A stretch of 64,000 nucleotides of DNA from Halodesulfurarchaeum sp. HSR-GB. Its GTDB lineage: Archaea; Halobacteriota; Halobacteria; Halobacteriales; Halobacteriaceae. This document shows positions 44,978 through 54,363 of the stretch, in pieces (the first letter of the stretch is position 1; each line of letters opens with the position of its first letter). The notes below the pieces were generated by a model. The model was not told the origin of the DNA, ran no database searches, and saw nothing but the letters and a program-made list of their open reading frames with translations. Both the position numbers and the translations under genes were made by a program. Where the stretch lies: assembly GCF_031432215.1 (NCBI RefSeq), contig NZ_JAVKGN010000001.1:310001-374000 (forward strand), written 5' to 3'.

Positions 44978-46891
44978 ATGGACCTACAGCAAGAGGTCGA
45001 GATTGTGGGGACACCCATATCCAATCGAGCGGTCTTCCGTGCTGTTCGAACAAATCTGGCCGAAAATGGGCACCCGACCGAGGAGCTAAATGAACATCTG
45101 GCGGCTCGCGCTCGAGGTGGAGTCGGCCTGGTGGTCGGTCCAGCCAAAATGCTGGTCGATTCGTCTGCCAGCGGGCCTTGGTTCGTGGATGCGTATGATA
45201 CGGATGTTGTCCCCGCGCTTGAGAGAACTGCCAGATCGATTCACGAGGCAGGGGGAACGGTTTTCGGGCAACTCACACACCCTGGGGCTGAAGCGACTGG
45301 TGATTGGGAAATGCAAGCACAACTTGCACCCTCTGCAGTGGCCTCAGATTCAACCTACGAGATGCCGACGCCAATGAGCCACGACGATATCGAAAGACTC
45401 CAGCGCTCATTCGGGACCGCGGCGAAAAACCTTTCAAACGCAGGATTTGACGGTGTAGAGCTCGCTGCAGGCCCGTATTCGATTCTCAGACAATTCCTCT
45501 CACCAAAGTTCAACGTTCGCGAGGACGAGTATGGCGGTTCATGGGAAAATCGGGCTCGGTTCGTGAACGAAGTACTCGATACAGTCTCAAAAGCAATCGA
45601 TGAACCTGTCGGACTGCACCTCTCGTTGGCCGAGATGGAATATGGTGGATACGAGTATGAAGACATTCCGGACCTACTCAATGCGATTGACGGATTTGAC
45701 TATCTCTCTGTCACTGTCGGAACCGCCTCGACGTACACACAGGGGCACAGTGGAATTGGAATGGATTCCCCCGGCCTTGAATCTGGCATTGAAACAGTTT
45801 CGGACATCGTCGATGTCCCACTCATCGGCCGATCCCCGCTGACGACTGGAGACTCAACAAGAGATCTTCTCGACGCTGGTGCCGATCTGGTGAGTTTTAC
45901 CAGACAACTTCTTGCGGACGAAAATACGGTTCAAAAGCTCCAGGAGGGAGTTCGGCCAAAGCAGTGTATCAAGTGTAATCAGAAATGCCTTGAGGGAGTG
46001 TTTGCAGACGCTCATGGCGGACACGTGGAATGCGTAATCAATCCCCGAACAGGGAGGGAAGCGGAACTTGACCCGATTCAATCACTCCCGGAAGTCAATT
46101 ACAAACAAAACATTCTGGTGGTTGGTGGGGGGCCTGCTGGAATGCGGTTCGCAACAGTTGCCTCCCAACGCGGACACAATGTTACGCTCCGAGAGAGAAA
46201 GGACAAGCTTGGTGGCCAACTGACGGTCGCTGCACAGGGAATACTCTCACCCATCGAACGTGCATTAGAAGACCTCAAGTCGGACCTCATCGAAACGGAA
46301 GTAGCAGTTGAAACAGGGCAAGAGGTGCGTGCAAAAGACATCTCAAATGAATGGGACGCCATCGTCGTCGCAACTGGCGCGCCGATTTCCACGAAGGAAG
46401 GATACGATTTCGAAGAAAAAGTTGTTGATGCCGTCGATGTTCTTCAGGGCGAAGAGACGGCAGATGAGGTACTACTGATCGACGAGAATCGGTGGATTAT
46501 AACCATGCAAGTCGGCTTGGAACTCGCCCGCCGGGGGACTGATCTGGAAATAGTCACCGAAGACCACTATCCAGGTTTCCGAACCGAACAGCCCAACCTC
46601 CCGACGATGGTTGCCAGCCTCCAAGCACAGGGGGTCGATTTCATCGGGAATCACGAAGTGGATGAGATCACAGACGACGGGACAGTAACGATGCATCACA
46701 TCTATTCCGGCACAACCCAGTCCCGAAAACCGGAGACCATAGTGTATGCGGGACGACGGAGTGCAAATGAATCGCTTTACTTGGAGCTCTCAAATGGCCA
46801 CGACGACGTGTACCGGATCGGAGACGCGGTGTCACCGCGTAAATTAGATCGGGCGTATTACGACGCTGAAGATCTCGCCCGGCGGCTTTAG
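44978..46891 (+). CDS. FadH/OYE-type flavin and Fe-S oxidoreductase (mycofactocin-associated), copy 1
   Basis: 637 residues from the ATG at 44978. An old-yellow-enzyme barrel (about 1-320; HPGAEATGD, GVELAAGPYSILRQFLSPKFNVREDEYGGS) is followed by the 4Fe-4S ligands CIKCNQKC near residue 330 and by two nucleotide-binding domains (VVGGGPAGMRFATVA near 382). This is the layout of 2,4-dienoyl-CoA reductase and trimethylamine dehydrogenase, and of the FadH/OYE proteins found with mycofactocin loci. It is divergent from mftA and would move electrons between cofactor pools. Confidence 0.85.
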   Translation: MDLQQEVEIVGTPISNRAVFRAVRTNLAENGHPTEELNEHLAARARGGVGLVVGPAKMLVDSSASGPWFVDAYDTDVVPALERTARSIHEAGGTVFGQLTHPGAEATGDWEMQAQLAPSAVASDSTYEMPTPMSHDDIERLQRSFGTAAKNLSNAGFDGVELAAGPYSILRQFLSPKFNVREDEYGGSWENRARFVNEVLDTVSKAIDEPVGLHLSLAEMEYGGYEYEDIPDLLNAIDGFDYLSVTVGTASTYTQGHSGIGMDSPGLESGIETVSDIVDVPLIGRSPLTTGDSTRDLLDAGADLVSFTRQLLADENTVQKLQEGVRPKQCIKCNQKCLEGVFADAHGGHVECVINPRTGREAELDPIQSLPEVNYKQNILVVGGGPAGMRFATVASQRGHNVTLRERKDKLGGQLTVAAQGILSPIERALEDLKSDLIETEVAVETGQEVRAKDISNEWDAIVVATGAPISTKEGYDFEEKVVDAVDVLQGEETADEVLLIDENRWIITMQVGLELARRGTDLEIVTEDHYPGFRTEQPNLPTMVASLQAQGVDFIGNHEVDEITDDGTVTMHHIYSGTTQSRKPETIVYAGRRSANESLYLELSNGHDDVYRIGDAVSPRKLDRAYYDAEDLARRL

Positions 46892-46893
46892 AA

Positions 46894-47712
46894 TTACTTT
46901 GCCGTCATTCCTGCATCGATAGGAAGGACAGCACCAGTCACGGCACCGGACGCATCACTCGCAAGCCAGAGATGCGCTTCAGCAACGTCTTGCGGGTCGA
47001 GCAGGTTCCCATCGAGGAGATTCATCGGGCCAACGGGGCCCGAAATTCTATCGAAGGGTTCGGTCCCGAGTGATTCGACCATTTTTTCAACCATTGGCGT
47101 ATCGATTCCGGTCGGACTCACTACATTGGCCCGGATCCCATATTCGCCGAGTTCAAGCGCCAGTGATTTCGTAAATCCGATGATCCCGTGTTTTGACGCC
47201 GAGTAATGGGCAGACCAAGCCGCGCCCACTTGCCCCAAAATCGAGGACGTGATTACGATACTCGCCTGTTTCTCGTGCTGAATTGCTTGTCTGGCGATGT
47301 ATTTAGCCGACAACCAGGCACCTTTCAAGTTAGTATCGATGACCAATTCGAATAGCGCCTCGTCAACGTCAGCAAACGGACGACTGTCCCAGACACCAGC
47401 ATTAGCGGCCAAAAAGTCGATATGACCAAATCGATCAACCCCCGTTTCGACAGCGTCTCGAACGGCTGAAGCATCACGCACGTCAACTGGAATTACGAGT
47501 GCCTCAGAACCAGTATCACGAACCAAATCAGCAGTTCTCTCAAGATCTGCCCTGGTACCAAGATCGTACGGAAGCGTTGAAATCTCCGAGCATATGTCGG
47601 TAACAATCACGTCTGCACCTGCCTCAGCGTACCGTTCTGCGGTCTTCCGACCAACGCCACGAGCGGCCCCCGTCACGAACGCAACCCGGTCATCAAAGTT
47701 ATACTGAGGCAT
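46894..47712 (-). CDS. Mycofactocin-coupled SDR family oxidoreductase, copy 1
   Basis: 272 residues. Rossmann motif TGAARGVGR (14-22), catalytic Ser and YSASK (near 161). After the strand-2 aspartate comes the insertion DICSEISTLPYDLGTRADL, the hallmark of the SDR subgroup that holds NAD permanently and needs mycofactocin for turnover. Substrates are usually alcohols. It converges with OYE copy 1 (stop codons 2 bp apart) and is the last gene of the OYE-etfA-fixC-fixX-etfB run. Confidence 0.9.
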   Translation of the reverse strand: MPQYNFDDRVAFVTGAARGVGRKTAERYAEAGADVIVTDICSEISTLPYDLGTRADLERTADLVRDTGSEALVIPVDVRDASAVRDAVETGVDRFGHIDFLAANAGVWDSRPFADVDEALFELVIDTNLKGAWLSAKYIARQAIQHEKQASIVITSSILGQVGAAWSAHYSASKHGIIGFTKSLALELGEYGIRANVVSPTGIDTPMVEKMVESLGTEPFDRISGPVGPMNLLDGNLLDPQDVAEAHLWLASDASGAVTGAVLPIDAGMTAK

Positions 47713-47722
47713 CGTCGTTCAA

Positions 47723-48586
47723 TTAGAGTACCTCATTGGCCTCAAGGTACGACACTACTTGATCGATTGCGTGCTCCGGCGAGTCGTCGATTATTTCCCC
47801 AGCGGTTTGTTCATCCGAATCTGTATCGCCCATGATCTGGTGGATTCGCTGTTCGACGGACCCGTGCCGTGGTGGTGCCCCATGACCCACACGCTCGTAC
47901 GCGTGGATGTCACGGACACTAAGGGAACCAATACTCATGGAAAAGCGCGATTCCCCGGGCACAATCTCGTCCAGTGGAAGCGTTCGAATGGACGCTCTTT
48001 GGGCAGCGAGTACAGAGTCCATAGATCCACGTGAGGGGTTGGCAAATCCGGAATCGATCCCCAAAACAACGGGAGTATTGAGACCAACTATCTCCTGTTC
48101 ACCCAACGCGACACGTCGTTGAACGAGGAGATCATGGTCGGACTCGTAGTGACCATCAACGTCCTCCGTGCCGATTCCGGTCACGCCCGTTGTTGATCGC
48201 CATCCCAGATCAGCTGCTATGGTTGTGATCACCTCGATATCCATCGTCGGTGCCTCGTCACCGATGAATACTGTTTCGGGCTCCTCCTGCTCAATAACCT
48301 TGGCGAGAACCGCCCCATATTTTTCCCCAATCGGGTCTTCGATGGGATCATACTCAATATGGATGGCTTCATCAGCACCCGCCCGTAGCCCGGCTTTGAC
48401 AGCGTCTTTTGCCCGTTCATCGCCAATCCCGAGAACGGTGACATGCTCCGCATGCTGTTGGGCAGCTTCGAGCGCCACCAGATCTGTCTTGTTGGCTAGC
48501 CAGCGTCGGGTTTGAACACCCTCAGACTCCGTGTCCGGGAGGACCTTGTGCGGAGAGGGGCGGATTGGAACAATTGCGTTCATCAT
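47723..48586 (-). CDS. etfB: Electron transfer flavoprotein beta subunit (FixA/EtfB)
   Basis: 287 residues. EtfB traits: VALEAAQQHAEHVTVLGIGDERAKDAVKAGLRAGADEAIHIEYD (about 37-80) and PETVFIGDEAPTMD. The C-terminus is longer and more acidic than in bacterial EtfB. It binds AMP or a second FAD and pairs with EtfA at 50291. Its start overlaps fixX by 4 nt. Whether the pair bifurcates electrons cannot be decided from these motifs. Confidence 0.88.
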   Translation of the reverse strand: MMNAIVPIRPSPHKVLPDTESEGVQTRRWLANKTDLVALEAAQQHAEHVTVLGIGDERAKDAVKAGLRAGADEAIHIEYDPIEDPIGEKYGAVLAKVIEQEEPETVFIGDEAPTMDIEVITTIAADLGWRSTTGVTGIGTEDVDGHYESDHDLLVQRRVALGEQEIVGLNTPVVLGIDSGFANPSRGSMDSVLAAQRASIRTLPLDEIVPGESRFSMSIGSLSVRDIHAYERVGHGAPPRHGSVEQRIHQIMGDTDSDEQTAGEIIDDSPEHAIDQVVSYLEANEVL

Positions 48587-48873
48587 CCTAGATCGTACTC
48601 CACTCCTTTACCACCATCAGGCTTCGTCCAGGAAACGGCTCCCCGGTCCGGATCGTTGGCACAGAAAACCATGCAGGAGCCGCATTCGATACAGTGCTCG
48701 TACGAGAAGTATATCCCACCCTCCTGCTCTTCCTGGTAGTCAAAGCACTGTGCCGGACAGAGGTGCAGACACGGTTTCTCCTCGCAGTCGACACACTCGG
48801 AGTTATCGACGGTGATGTGTCCCTCTTCTCCTACATCCCATTCGACTGTTTCCAGATCTTTTTCTACAGACAT
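48583..48873 (-). CDS. fixX: Ferredoxin-like FixX
   Basis: 96 residues from the ATG at 48873. Cysteines CVDCEEKPCLHLCP (about 27-40) and CIECGSCMVFC (about 61-71) suit a FixX-type ferredoxin with one 4Fe-4S cluster or more. It accompanies FixC in passing electrons from the flavoprotein to quinone. It overlaps etfB by 4 nt. The 110 bp to fixC upstream hold no gene I can support. Confidence 0.88.
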   Translation of the reverse strand: MSVEKDLETVEWDVGEEGHITVDNSECVDCEEKPCLHLCPAQCFDYQEEQEGGIYFSYEHCIECGSCMVFCANDPDRGAVSWTKPDGGKGVEYDLG

Positions 48874-48983
48874 TGGTGTTCGCCTCCATTGAGCCGGGGG
48901 GTGGTAGTTCCTTTTGTACGCATGTCTATCCGGTGAATAACTCCATCGCCGTTTGTAGTCTGTTGTATGTGGAACATAGTTTG

Positions 48984-50294
48984 TCAAAATGACCGTACCG
49001 CTTTCCATCCATCTGCCAGTACACCTCGCAACTTGATATCTCGCTTGCGCAAACTCCGCAGTGCTTGGCGCCAGGTCAGTCCCGAGGCGTCCCCACTCGT
49101 CGAGAACGTGTGTTCGAGGACCTCGCGAGCGACTGCCGGATACTCGTCGAAGAACTTCTCGTTCTCAACCACCGACGGGATTCCCCTATGTTGTTTCATC
49201 TCGGTCATCACATAGGAGTTGTTGAGAAGTTTATCGTACCGCTGGCCAAAGCTATCCCAGTCCTGATTTTGATCGCTACCGATCGCCGCCTCGGCGGCAC
49301 ACATCCCGCTCTTAATACCGAAGTCCAACCCTCGGAACGTGAACCCCTTGTTCAGGGTCAGGCCGGCGGCATCACCAACGAGGCTAATTCGGTCGTCGTA
49401 TCGTTGGGGGAGGTTGGAGTACTTGTACTTCGGCACGAGGATTCCCTGGTATTCAGTAGTTGAACCCCCTTCGACGAGTGGTTTGACCGCCTCGAGCTCT
49501 TTGAACCGGTCCAAGAGATCATACAACGGGGTGCCGCGACCACTATAACCCTGCTTTCCATACTTTTCGAGGGAACTCATGCTCGCGACGGCACCGACCG
49601 CAATACTCGATTCAAATGTATAGAGGAAGTATCCGAGCCCAGGGACCCCTTCAGGAAAGCCTTCGAAAGCGTATGCGGCACCTTCGCCAGGTTCCAGGTT
49701 GAAACGCTCATTGATTGTCGACTTATCGAGATCGATCACGTGTTTGACGGACTGGCCAACGTTTTCATTCCGGACTGTTTCTCGGATCCCAGCGACGCGA
49801 CCAACTGTGGTGTTAACTCCGTCCGCACCAACGACGGCCTTGCAAGTGAGGTCTCCCCCAGTGCGATCTGTTTCGACGAGAACTTCCTCGCCTCGTTGAG
49901 AAACATCCCGAACTGTCGTTTCCGGAATGAACACGGCACCCTTCTCCTCGGCTTTCTTCACGAACCATTGGTCAAACCGCCCAACCTGGATCGTGTAATT
50001 GGGCTCGTCGAGAATGGCCGGATCCCGATAACTGATTCCAATAGACGTGCCTTCGTTGAGGATACGAACGTTATGCTCTACGACATGTCTCCCAAGCGGG
50101 GCCTGATCCGGGAACTCTGGGACCAACTCGCTGAGCACGTCCCCGTAAAGAACGCCACCGGTCACGTTCTTCATCCCAGCCTCTTTCGCCCGCTCAACGA
50201 GGGCGACGTCGATGCCGTGTTCGGCGAGTTTGTACGCTGCTGCAGTCCCCGCTCGCCCGGCACCGACGACGATTACGTCAAAGTCGACCATCAC
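48984..50294 (-). CDS. fixC: FixC / ETF:quinone oxidoreductase-type flavoprotein
   Basis: 436 residues. FAD site VIVVGAGRAGTAAAYKLAEHGIDVALVER at 7-36, GADGVNTTVGRVAG mid-protein, and LVGDAAGLTLNKGFTFRGLDFGI (about 310-332). This is the geranylgeranyl-reductase/ETF-QO superfamily; beside EtfA, EtfB and FixX it is FixC. It would pass electrons from the ETF to the membrane quinone pool. Start overlaps the etfA stop by 4 nt. Confidence 0.9.
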   Translation of the reverse strand: MMVDFDVIVVGAGRAGTAAAYKLAEHGIDVALVERAKEAGMKNVTGGVLYGDVLSELVPEFPDQAPLGRHVVEHNVRILNEGTSIGISYRDPAILDEPNYTIQVGRFDQWFVKKAEEKGAVFIPETTVRDVSQRGEEVLVETDRTGGDLTCKAVVGADGVNTTVGRVAGIRETVRNENVGQSVKHVIDLDKSTINERFNLEPGEGAAYAFEGFPEGVPGLGYFLYTFESSIAVGAVASMSSLEKYGKQGYSGRGTPLYDLLDRFKELEAVKPLVEGGSTTEYQGILVPKYKYSNLPQRYDDRISLVGDAAGLTLNKGFTFRGLDFGIKSGMCAAEAAIGSDQNQDWDSFGQRYDKLLNNSYVMTEMKQHRGIPSVVENEKFFDEYPAVAREVLEHTFSTSGDASGLTWRQALRSLRKRDIKLRGVLADGWKAVRSF

Positions 50295-51301
50295 TCCTCA
50301 CCCCTTGGTTCTTCAGCGTCGCTTGAATTAGTAGCATGCGTTGCTTGGATAGCTTCGGTTAGTTTCGGTCCATACGTTTCGAAATCACCCAAAACCCCAA
50401 TATCCGCCATATCGAAAACGCGAGCGTTGGGATCGGTATTAATTGCCAGAATATGTTCCGCCTGGACGTCGTCCAAGTGATAGGGATCACCGGAAATGGC
50501 AACAGGGACATACAGGTCCGCATCAACAGACTTGCCCGTAACACCGATCTGCCGGTCGTGGGCAACCCACCCCTCATCGACAAGTGGTCGAGACGCTCCA
50601 ACAGTCGCATTGAGAGAGTCAGCAAGGGATCGGATAACCTGGAAGTCATCACGACTTTCGAGGCCGTCCCCACCTGCCACAACCACTTTTGCTTTCGAGA
50701 TGTCCTTTTCGGGGACTTCTATTGTCCGGAGCCGTTCAACGCCCTCTTCAGCCACTCCTTCGACTTCGATGCTGTGTTGGACAGGGGGCGTTTCTGCTCC
50801 GCTACTGGGTTCCGGTAGCCCATCCATGGAGAGTGAGGCGACAAGCGGACGGTTCTCAACCTCAAAGGTCACGAGGGCTCGTTTATCAAACACTGGGCGA
50901 TGCCCGATCAGTTCACCGTTTTTCACTTCGAGCAGTGAATCCAAGAGACCAGCCCCACCTGTTGTGGATGCAAGAGTAGCTGCCATTTCGTCGCCGTCAG
51001 GGGTGCTGGGGAAAAAGACCCCGAGCGGATCTCGGTCAGTTACGATGTCCTGTAATGCCCGCACGCGGACAGACACAGTGGTGGTACTCGGTTCGAATTC
51101 ACCGGAGCGTAATCGAAGGGTCAGATGCTCATCTGCGGCGGATACATCGAGTTCCGACATGTCGTGAATGCCGTCCATCGTGATCACAACCACATCGACA
51201 TCCGAATCGCTGGTCGCTTCCAATCGTTCTTTGAGTCGCTGGGCTTCACCGAGGACCGAACATCCATCCCACTCCGGAACGACGATCAGTTGTTCACTCA
51301 T
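50291..51301 (-). CDS. etfA: Electron transfer flavoprotein alpha subunit (FixB/EtfA)
   Basis: 336 residues. The C-terminal FAD domain has GGDGLESRDDFQVIRSLADSL, VGASRPLVDEGWVAHDRQIGVTGKSV and LAINTDPNARVFDMADIGVLGD. The usual QHL segment reads PYHLDDVQ, and the loop residues VAISGDP differ from the common GISGA pattern. The N-terminal domain has an acidic stretch. It sits between the OYE copy 2 and fixC genes with 4-nt overlaps on both sides. Confidence 0.9.
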   Translation of the reverse strand: MSEQLIVVPEWDGCSVLGEAQRLKERLEATSDSDVDVVVITMDGIHDMSELDVSAADEHLTLRLRSGEFEPSTTTVSVRVRALQDIVTDRDPLGVFFPSTPDGDEMAATLASTTGGAGLLDSLLEVKNGELIGHRPVFDKRALVTFEVENRPLVASLSMDGLPEPSSGAETPPVQHSIEVEGVAEEGVERLRTIEVPEKDISKAKVVVAGGDGLESRDDFQVIRSLADSLNATVGASRPLVDEGWVAHDRQIGVTGKSVDADLYVPVAISGDPYHLDDVQAEHILAINTDPNARVFDMADIGVLGDFETYGPKLTEAIQATHATNSSDAEEPRGEE

Positions 51302-53223
51302 AGTTCTCGGGCCAGTGTTTCACCGTCGTAAATTGCTTTATCCACCAGGCGCGGTGCCACGCTGTCTCCAATCGAGTGGACTGGAATGTCTACCTGGTCT
51401 CTCAATTGGTGGGCGAAATCGTCCCGTGCTTGGCGGCGATTCGCGACAACCAGCGAATCGGCTTCGATCGACTCGATCTCCTGTGAGTAAACGTTCATTG
51501 CCTGGACTAATTTGTCCTCGTACCCGACCACCGTGGCGTGCTCTTTGGTCTCGATGTTCAGATCAACCAGGGATTCAAGGAATGGAGGAACGTTCGATCC
51601 CTCTAATTGATCACCGGGGTGGTACGATGTCGTGACAATGGTGACATCGTGACCCTCTTTTGCAAGCTGCTCTGCCACGCCGACACCAGTGGCATGCTTG
51701 TTCTGGTCAAAGACAACCACGGAGTCACCAACAGATTCTCCCTGTAACACGTCCCACGAGCGATACACATCCTCTCCTGGAAGGTCGGGAGATTGCTCAG
51801 TAGCCCCCGTTGCAGCAACAACAACGTCCCAGCCGCCATCGACATCTTGCGGAGAAACTTGAGATCCAGTTTCGACACTCACGTCCCGGGTTCGAAGTCG
51901 GTTTTCGAGGTTCCTGACAACGTCGCCAAACTCGCGCCGGGCCTCGATATTCGTCGCGATGTTTACTTGGCCACCAAGTTCAGCTCGCTTTTCGTGGATG
52001 GTAACATGATGGCCGAGATCCGCGGCAGTTACAGCAAAGGACATCCCAGCCGGACCCCCACCAACGACCAGGACCTCTTTGGGATCATCCGCTTCCGGAA
52101 GATCAACTAGCCGGTCCATTTCAGTTTCGCGGCCCGAGCGCGGCGTTTGGATGCAACCGATATGGCCTTTGGTGTTTAGGCCGCCGAGGCAGTTCTGATT
52201 GCACGCTATACAGTGAGTGATTTCGGAATCATTGCCCCGTTCGGCTTTTCGAACCGTTTCGGGATCCGCAATCAGTTGTCTGCACATCCCGATAAAATCG
52301 GCTTTGCCCTCCTGTAAAAGATCTTCAGCCTTTGTCAGATCATTGATTCGGCCAGCGGCAATAACTGGGACATCAAGAATACTTCGAGCATCCCCATAAT
52401 ACTCTTCAGTATACCCCAGTGGTGCATGCATCGGGGCGTCCGTCACGTATAGCTTTGAAATCGTAGCGATATCCGAATCGAGAAAGTCCACACTCGGATG
52501 GAGCCGTCGCATGACCGCTACTGCATAATCGTAGTCATAACCACCAGATTCCATCTCGTCGAGAGTCAGCCGGACACCGACTGGAAAGTCCTCGCCGACG
52601 CGGTCTCTGATGACCTCGATCACTTCGTTCAGGAGGCGAACCCGGCCATCAACGTCGCCTCCATACTCATCACTGCGGCGGTTGTATTTTGGCGATATGA
52701 ATTGTCGAAGCAACCCATCATGACCGACCTTCAGCTCGATGCCATCGATGCCGCTTCGCTTCACGTGTTCGGCAGTTTTTGCGTACCCAAGCTTGACCTC
52801 TTCAATGTCCGACTTCTCCATCCGCTTTGGCATCTCATAGCCAAAATTCGACGGAACCGCAGACGGAGCCCACGTCTCATGCATCGCATGTTCACCAGTA
52901 TCCTCGCCCCCAGTATGTTGAAGTTGAGCGAAGACCTTTGAATCGTGACGATGGACGGCCTCGGCTATTTCCTCTAGCCGTGGTATAACCGCTGGGTCAT
53001 AACCGGACGCATACGTCGGGTTAGATGCTGTCGGGTGGACAAGCATGCTGGACGGCCCCATTATGAGACCTGCCCCACCACGAGCACGCGCTTCATAGTA
53101 GGCCGCGTCACGTTCAGTTGGTAATCCATCCTCCGCAAACCCGGTTTCGTGGGCCAAGAATACCGTCCGATTGGGTATCTGGACGTTGCCGATACGTCTT
53201 GGTGTGAATAGTAGCTCGTTCAT
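51298..53223 (-). CDS. FadH/OYE-type flavin and Fe-S oxidoreductase (mycofactocin-associated), copy 2
   Basis: 641 residues from the ATG at 53223 (MNELLFTPRRIGNVQIPNR). Same layout as copy 1: barrel (QLQHTGGEDTG, IDGIELKVGHDGLLRQFISPKYNRRSDEYGGD), Fe-S ligands CIACNQNC near residue 340, and nucleotide domains with VVGGGPAGMSFAVTA. It heads a tightly packed run with etfA, fixC, fixX, etfB and an SDR gene, so its electrons may enter the ETF. About 250 bp upstream separate it from SDR copy 2. Confidence 0.87.
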   Translation of the reverse strand: MNELLFTPRRIGNVQIPNRTVFLAHETGFAEDGLPTERDAAYYEARARGGAGLIMGPSSMLVHPTASNPTYASGYDPAVIPRLEEIAEAVHRHDSKVFAQLQHTGGEDTGEHAMHETWAPSAVPSNFGYEMPKRMEKSDIEEVKLGYAKTAEHVKRSGIDGIELKVGHDGLLRQFISPKYNRRSDEYGGDVDGRVRLLNEVIEVIRDRVGEDFPVGVRLTLDEMESGGYDYDYAVAVMRRLHPSVDFLDSDIATISKLYVTDAPMHAPLGYTEEYYGDARSILDVPVIAAGRINDLTKAEDLLQEGKADFIGMCRQLIADPETVRKAERGNDSEITHCIACNQNCLGGLNTKGHIGCIQTPRSGRETEMDRLVDLPEADDPKEVLVVGGGPAGMSFAVTAADLGHHVTIHEKRAELGGQVNIATNIEARREFGDVVRNLENRLRTRDVSVETGSQVSPQDVDGGWDVVVAATGATEQSPDLPGEDVYRSWDVLQGESVGDSVVVFDQNKHATGVGVAEQLAKEGHDVTIVTTSYHPGDQLEGSNVPPFLESLVDLNIETKEHATVVGYEDKLVQAMNVYSQEIESIEADSLVVANRRQARDDFAHQLRDQVDIPVHSIGDSVAPRLVDKAIYDGETLAREL

Positions 53224-53473
53224 TTTTCTGGATGGACGCCTGGTTCCCGGCGCCGAGATCCTCGTTTCCGAGTAGAGTACCCCCATTAATGAAATTTCCC
53301 CTGGTCGACCGTCGGCTTGTGCGTCTCACGGATACGCCAGGGCTTTCGCCCAGCCCTGGACAAGAGGATGGGATTGAGGGGTTGTAGAAAGGCTCGTTCA
53401 CCGCAACCAGAGCGGATGAACTCGGAAACCGACGGATGGGTGTTCGGGTGCGTTCGGTCGACTTAGGCAGAAA

Positions 53474-54292
53474 TCACTTTGCCATCAACCCAGCGTCCAC
53501 GGGAAGCGCGCTACCGGTTACGTAGCGTGCCGCGTCACTCGAGAGCCACAGATACGCCTCACTGACGTCTCGCGGTTCGACCGGCCCTTCGTCCATAACG
53601 TTCCATTTGCCAGTGTACTCTTCGAGTTCATCAATGGAGTCCTGGCCGTGTTCCTCGATAAGCATCCGGGTCATCGGGGAATCGATGCCGGTGGGTGAAA
53701 CACAGTTCACATTGATGCCGTATTCACCCAGTTCGATGGCCAATGAGCGAGTCAGGCCGACGACGCCATGCTTTGCAGCCGTGTAATGTCCACCGCGATA
53801 GCTCGCACCGTGGCCAGCGGTCGACGCCGTACTGACGATCTTGCCACCTTCGCCACGTTCGACCATGTGCTGGGCCACATATTTACTCGGCAGCCACACA
53901 CCCTTCAGGTCGATGTCGATCATCTCGTCCCATTTCTCCTCACTCATCTCGTGGAGGAAGTCGAGGTTCCAGATGCCGGCGTTGTTCGCCAGAATATCGA
54001 TGTGACCAAAGTGGTCAACAGCTTTCTCAACGGCAGCCTGAACCTCCGCATCGTCGCGGACGTCCATCTCGATCACCAACGCTTCCTGGCCCTCCTCCTC
54101 GACCAACTCGGCGGTTTTTTCCAGATCTTCGCGGGATGAAAGCGGGTAATCAGAGGTCTCCACGTCCTCACAAATGTCGGTGACGACGACGTCGGCCCCG
54201 TTTTCTGCGTACGCTACTGCATGCGATCGTCCTTGACCACGAGCCGCGCCGGTGACGAACGCGACCTGGCCGTTGAAATCGTATTCTACCAT
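53474..54292 (-). CDS. Mycofactocin-coupled SDR family oxidoreductase, copy 2
   Basis: 272 residues. TGAARGQGRSHA at 14-25, catalytic YTAAK near 163, and the insertion DICEDVETSDYPLSSREDL after strand 2, as in copy 1. The GQGRSHA form is typical of mycofactocin-coupled SDRs. Both copies have exactly 272 residues but differ throughout, so they likely act on different alcohols. It is preceded by a 5' region with inverted repeats. Confidence 0.9.
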   Translation of the reverse strand: MVEYDFNGQVAFVTGAARGQGRSHAVAYAENGADVVVTDICEDVETSDYPLSSREDLEKTAELVEEEGQEALVIEMDVRDDAEVQAAVEKAVDHFGHIDILANNAGIWNLDFLHEMSEEKWDEMIDIDLKGVWLPSKYVAQHMVERGEGGKIVSTASTAGHGASYRGGHYTAAKHGVVGLTRSLAIELGEYGINVNCVSPTGIDSPMTRMLIEEHGQDSIDELEEYTGKWNVMDEGPVEPRDVSEAYLWLSSDAARYVTGSALPVDAGLMAK

Positions 54293-54302
54293 GGGCTGTT
54301 AT

Positions 54303-54363
54303 GGTAACACCATCTCTCGATGGGCGGGAGATAGTGTCTCACCGCGGGATGTCCCCTGTTACC
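54303..54363. repeat. Inverted repeats upstream of SDR copy 2
   Basis: GGTAACA (54303-54309) is repeated inverted as TGTTACC (54357-54363), and between them ATCTC (54312-54316) pairs with GAGAT (54328-54332). A TATA-like TTAAATTTATGC on the minus strand lies near 54389-54400, so these bases would fall in the 5' leader of the SDR mRNA or form an operator. The remainder of 54364-54511 holds no gene. Confidence 0.4.
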
